Shown here one piece after another: positions 61,964 to 64,000 of a stretch of 64,000 bases of DNA (position 1 is its first letter; the number at the start of each line of letters is the position of its first letter). The stretch comes from G963677445 sp963678275 (GTDB lineage Bacteria > Bacteroidota > Ignavibacteria > Ignavibacteriales > Melioribacteraceae). A program made the position numbers and the translations under genes. The stretch is from positions 1,178,001 to 1,242,000 of the forward strand of contig OY782765.1 of assembly GCA_963678275.1 (NCBI GenBank), read 5' to 3'. Under the pieces are notes generated by a model. That model made no database searches. It was given only the letters and a program-made list of their open reading frames with translations, and was not told where the DNA came from.

Positions 61964-63418
61964 TTATTTCAGGCCGAGCTCCTTGCTCATTCTGTGGAAA
62001 TTGGGGGGAGCCATTCCCATCTTCTTCGCGGCGTCGGCGTCGGATGATGAATTTCGCCTGATGAAATCAAAATAAAGCAGTTTAAATTTCCTTAGCGCTT
62101 CATTATAGTTAAGAATTCCGTCATTTTTCAGAAAATTAAGAGTGGATAACTGATTGCCCGGACTGAGGAAACTACCTTCGAGTGATTTTTCCACATCATA
62201 TTTTTTTATTACTCCATCGGAATAATATAAAATCCTCTGTACGAAATTTCGAAGTTCTCTCACGTTGCCCGGCCAGGAATAATTTAGCGCGTATTCAAGC
62301 GCTTCCTTTTCAAAAAGTGGTTTTGGAAATCCCATCTGGTTGGAATAAAATTCAACAAAATAATCGATCAGTTCAGGTATATCATCCCTGCGCTCATTCA
62401 GAGAAAGAATCCTGAGAGGGACAACATTCAGCCTGTAATAAAGGTCCTCTCTGAAACGTTTTTCCATAACCTCTGTTTCTATTTTTTTGTTGGTAGCCGA
62501 TATTACCCTTACGTCAACCTCAATTTTTCTTGTCCTCCCAATTTTCTCAAGTTCCCCTTCCTGGAGAACTCTTAACAGCTTAACCTGCGCCGATAATGGA
62601 AGGTCGGTTACTTCATCGAGAAAAATAGTCCCGCCGTTGGCAAGTTCAAATAATCCCTTTTTCGCGCTGTTAGCTCCTGTAAACGCCCCTTTTTCATAAC
62701 CGAAGAGCTCACTTTCAATCAGGTCCTCCGGAATGCTTCCGCAATTGATCGCTATAAAATTTTCCAGCTTCCTTCTGCTTTTGTGGTGTATATGTGTAGC
62801 CACAAGCTCTTTGCCTGTTCCCGAAGCCCCTGTAATCAGAACATTAACATTTGAGCGGGCCAGCTTATCTATCTGGCCGAGCATATCTTTTGTGAATGAA
62901 GAATTTCCGATAATCCTTTTTTTCTGAAGTATTTCTTCATTTTTGTTGTTCAGTTTTTGATAAGATATCTGGGAAGAGCGCTCAAGAAGTTTTTTCTGGT
63001 AGGCGTTTAGCATGCTTATTATGAAGTCGGTCGGCTGATAAATAAATTCCTCAATATCCCCCGGGTATTTTGTGCAGTACCAGAAGGCTCCCGCCTCTAT
63101 AAGATTATTCGCGAAATCAAAATCTGTTATGTTGATTGTATGTTTGGTTATTACGATAACCTGGATAAGGGGATTAATATTTTTAATATTCGTTATCAGC
63201 GATTCACCCATTATTCCCCCGGCTATCTGGTAATCCATAATAACAATATCAACCAGGGATGGATTTTCTTTCAGGTAATCAAGCGCTTCGGTTCCGTCTG
63301 AAAGCACTTCGGTAATATCAAACGCTCCCGAAAGCAGCTTAAGGGTATTCTTTACTCTTCTAACGTCAAATTCTTCATCTTCAATCAACAATACTTTTAT
63401 ATTCGAGTAGTTTTTCAT
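61964..63418 (-). CDS. Sigma-54-dependent response regulator (NtrC family)
   Basis: The product has 484 residues. The receiver domain (1-125) has the acidic pair in LLIEDEEFD and the phospho-acceptor Asp62 in IVIMDYQ. The AAA+ domain (~165-400) has Walker A GASGTGKE at 197-204, GAFTGA at 234-239 for sigma-54 contact, and Walker B FLDE near 266-269. A Fis-type helix-turn-helix forms the end (DADAAKKMGMAPPNFHRMSKELGLK). It starts eight bases after the kinase gene and reads in the same direction as the glucan genes, so it probably controls them. Confidence 0.93.
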   Translation of the reverse strand: MKNYSNIKVLLIEDEEFDVRRVKNTLKLLSGAFDITEVLSDGTEALDYLKENPSLVDIVIMDYQIAGGIMGESLITNIKNINPLIQVIVITKHTINITDFDFANNLIEAGAFWYCTKYPGDIEEFIYQPTDFIISMLNAYQKKLLERSSQISYQKLNNKNEEILQKKRIIGNSSFTKDMLGQIDKLARSNVNVLITGASGTGKELVATHIHHKSRRKLENFIAINCGSIPEDLIESELFGYEKGAFTGANSAKKGLFELANGGTIFLDEVTDLPLSAQVKLLRVLQEGELEKIGRTRKIEVDVRVISATNKKIETEVMEKRFREDLYYRLNVVPLRILSLNERRDDIPELIDYFVEFYSNQMGFPKPLFEKEALEYALNYSWPGNVRELRNFVQRILYYSDGVIKKYDVEKSLEGSFLSPGNQLSTLNFLKNDGILNYNEALRKFKLLYFDFIRRNSSSDADAAKKMGMAPPNFHRMSKELGLK

Positions 63419-63426
63419 TATCTGCC

Positions 63427-64000
63427 TTAAAAGTTTATCATAAATTTAAATGTGGCTCCGCCATTTTCATTGTTATAAGCGTCAACATCCCATCCACACC
63501 TGTTTTTCGCGAGGTTATAGGCAATAAAACATCCGTATCCTGTATTTCTGTTGGAGGATTTCCGGGTTGAGATATTTTCCAGGAATAAAGCCTTTATGCC
63601 ATCTTCTTTCTCAATAAGCAAATCCTCTCTTATTCCGTTGCCATTATCATGGATAAATACAACACCTTTACGCGCCTGCTGATCAAACTCTGTTTTTATT
63701 GTCACAGTAATTTTGCGGTCCCCGCGGTGATCAAAAGAGTTTTGGATTATCGGTTCGAATATCTCCCACACAACATATTCATTCAGGTGTACATTCGGCA
63801 GTTTTTCATCAAGTTCAAGAACAAAATTGAATGAATCCCTGCTCGCGGCCACTCGCTTAAACACATGGTCAATCAGAAATTCCAGGGTCGCGTTAATATT
63901 TGTATTAAAGAAAGGTCCCCTGAAGGTGGAAACCTGGGGTTCATACCATTTCATATCATATATTACCCGTGATACGAAATTGGAATATTTCAGAAGCCTG
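63427..64000 (-). CDS. Sensor histidine kinase, C-terminal part (continues beyond the window)
   Basis: The frame is open to the window edge, through NFVSRVIYDMKWYEPQ and upstream, so the ATG at 63954 is internal. An HATPase domain is visible: N-box WEIFEPIIQNSFDH, G1 box DNGNGI and G2 box NTGYGCFIAYN. The His-containing dimerisation domain and the sensor lie outside the window. It is the partner of the sigma-54 response regulator directly downstream. Confidence 0.85.
   Translation of the reverse strand, partial: RLLKYSNFVSRVIYDMKWYEPQVSTFRGPFFNTNINATLEFLIDHVFKRVAASRDSFNFVLELDEKLPNVHLNEYVVWEIFEPIIQNSFDHRGDRKITVTIKTEFDQQARKGVVFIHDNGNGIREDLLIEKEDGIKALFLENISTRKSSNRNTGYGCFIAYNLAKNRCGWDVDAYNNENGGATFKFMINF

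Overview
The window looks like a chromosomal segment of a Bacteroidota/FCB-group bacterium, most plausibly an Ignavibacteria-type lineage. The evidence is indirect: many secreted proteins end in type IX secretion sorting domains of the NYPNPFNP type, there is a PorV-like protein and a carboxypeptidase-regulatory-domain TonB receptor, and two candidate promoters combine TTGACA with a TAnnTTTc -7 box. The DNA is moderately AT-rich. No 16S gene is present, so the taxon is an inference.

1-4.87 kb: the 5' end of a secreted-protein gene (minus strand), a long non-coding dispersed repeat, tRNA-Leu(CAA), then an array of orphan Rhs toxin-tip/immunity cassettes. Two Rhs fragments each carry an 87-90 bp hairpin-bearing insert at exactly the same place, inside the conserved HYFG/ARYYD core motif. 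The array is bracketed by an imperfect ~70-77 bp direct repeat of the promoter and start region of the following operon.

4.88-15.57 kb: a tightly overlapping plus-strand operon for a type II secretion / type IV pilus-like machine. It encodes three minor prepilin-like proteins, the inner-membrane platform (F), the major pseudopilin (G), a lipoprotein, the prepilin peptidase, the ATPase (E), the secretin (D) and L/M/C-like assembly proteins.

15.6-32.9 kb: an accessory, repeat-rich stretch. It holds a full-length 2074-aa secreted Rhs protein with its own C-terminal tip, a probable four-helix membrane immunity protein and a small secreted protein. A broken Rhs remnant of a different subfamily follows, then a cluster of short hairpins with similar loops and different stems, a seven-haem NapC/NirT-like cytochrome, a LamG/GLUG surface protein and a TPR protein. 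The ~490 bp repeat of the left end recurs here, once almost whole and once split.

32.9-64 kb: mainly a minus-strand beta-glucan utilisation locus. A histidine kinase (cut by the window edge) and a sigma-54 response regulator lead into GH5, a Na+/solute symporter, a CBM9-like surface protein, a TonB receptor, a large surface protein, PorV, GH16, GH3, a second symporter, two more GH16, a parvulin isomerase, a second GH3 and an esterase. Three of the hydrolases carry CBM6-like modules. Most secreted enzymes have type IX sorting domains, and two (GH3, GH16) look like lipoproteins. Together the set reads as beta-1,3/1,4-glucan (laminarin or lichenan type) degradation at the surface and import. There is no SusD; the surface protein beside the TonB receptor may take its place.
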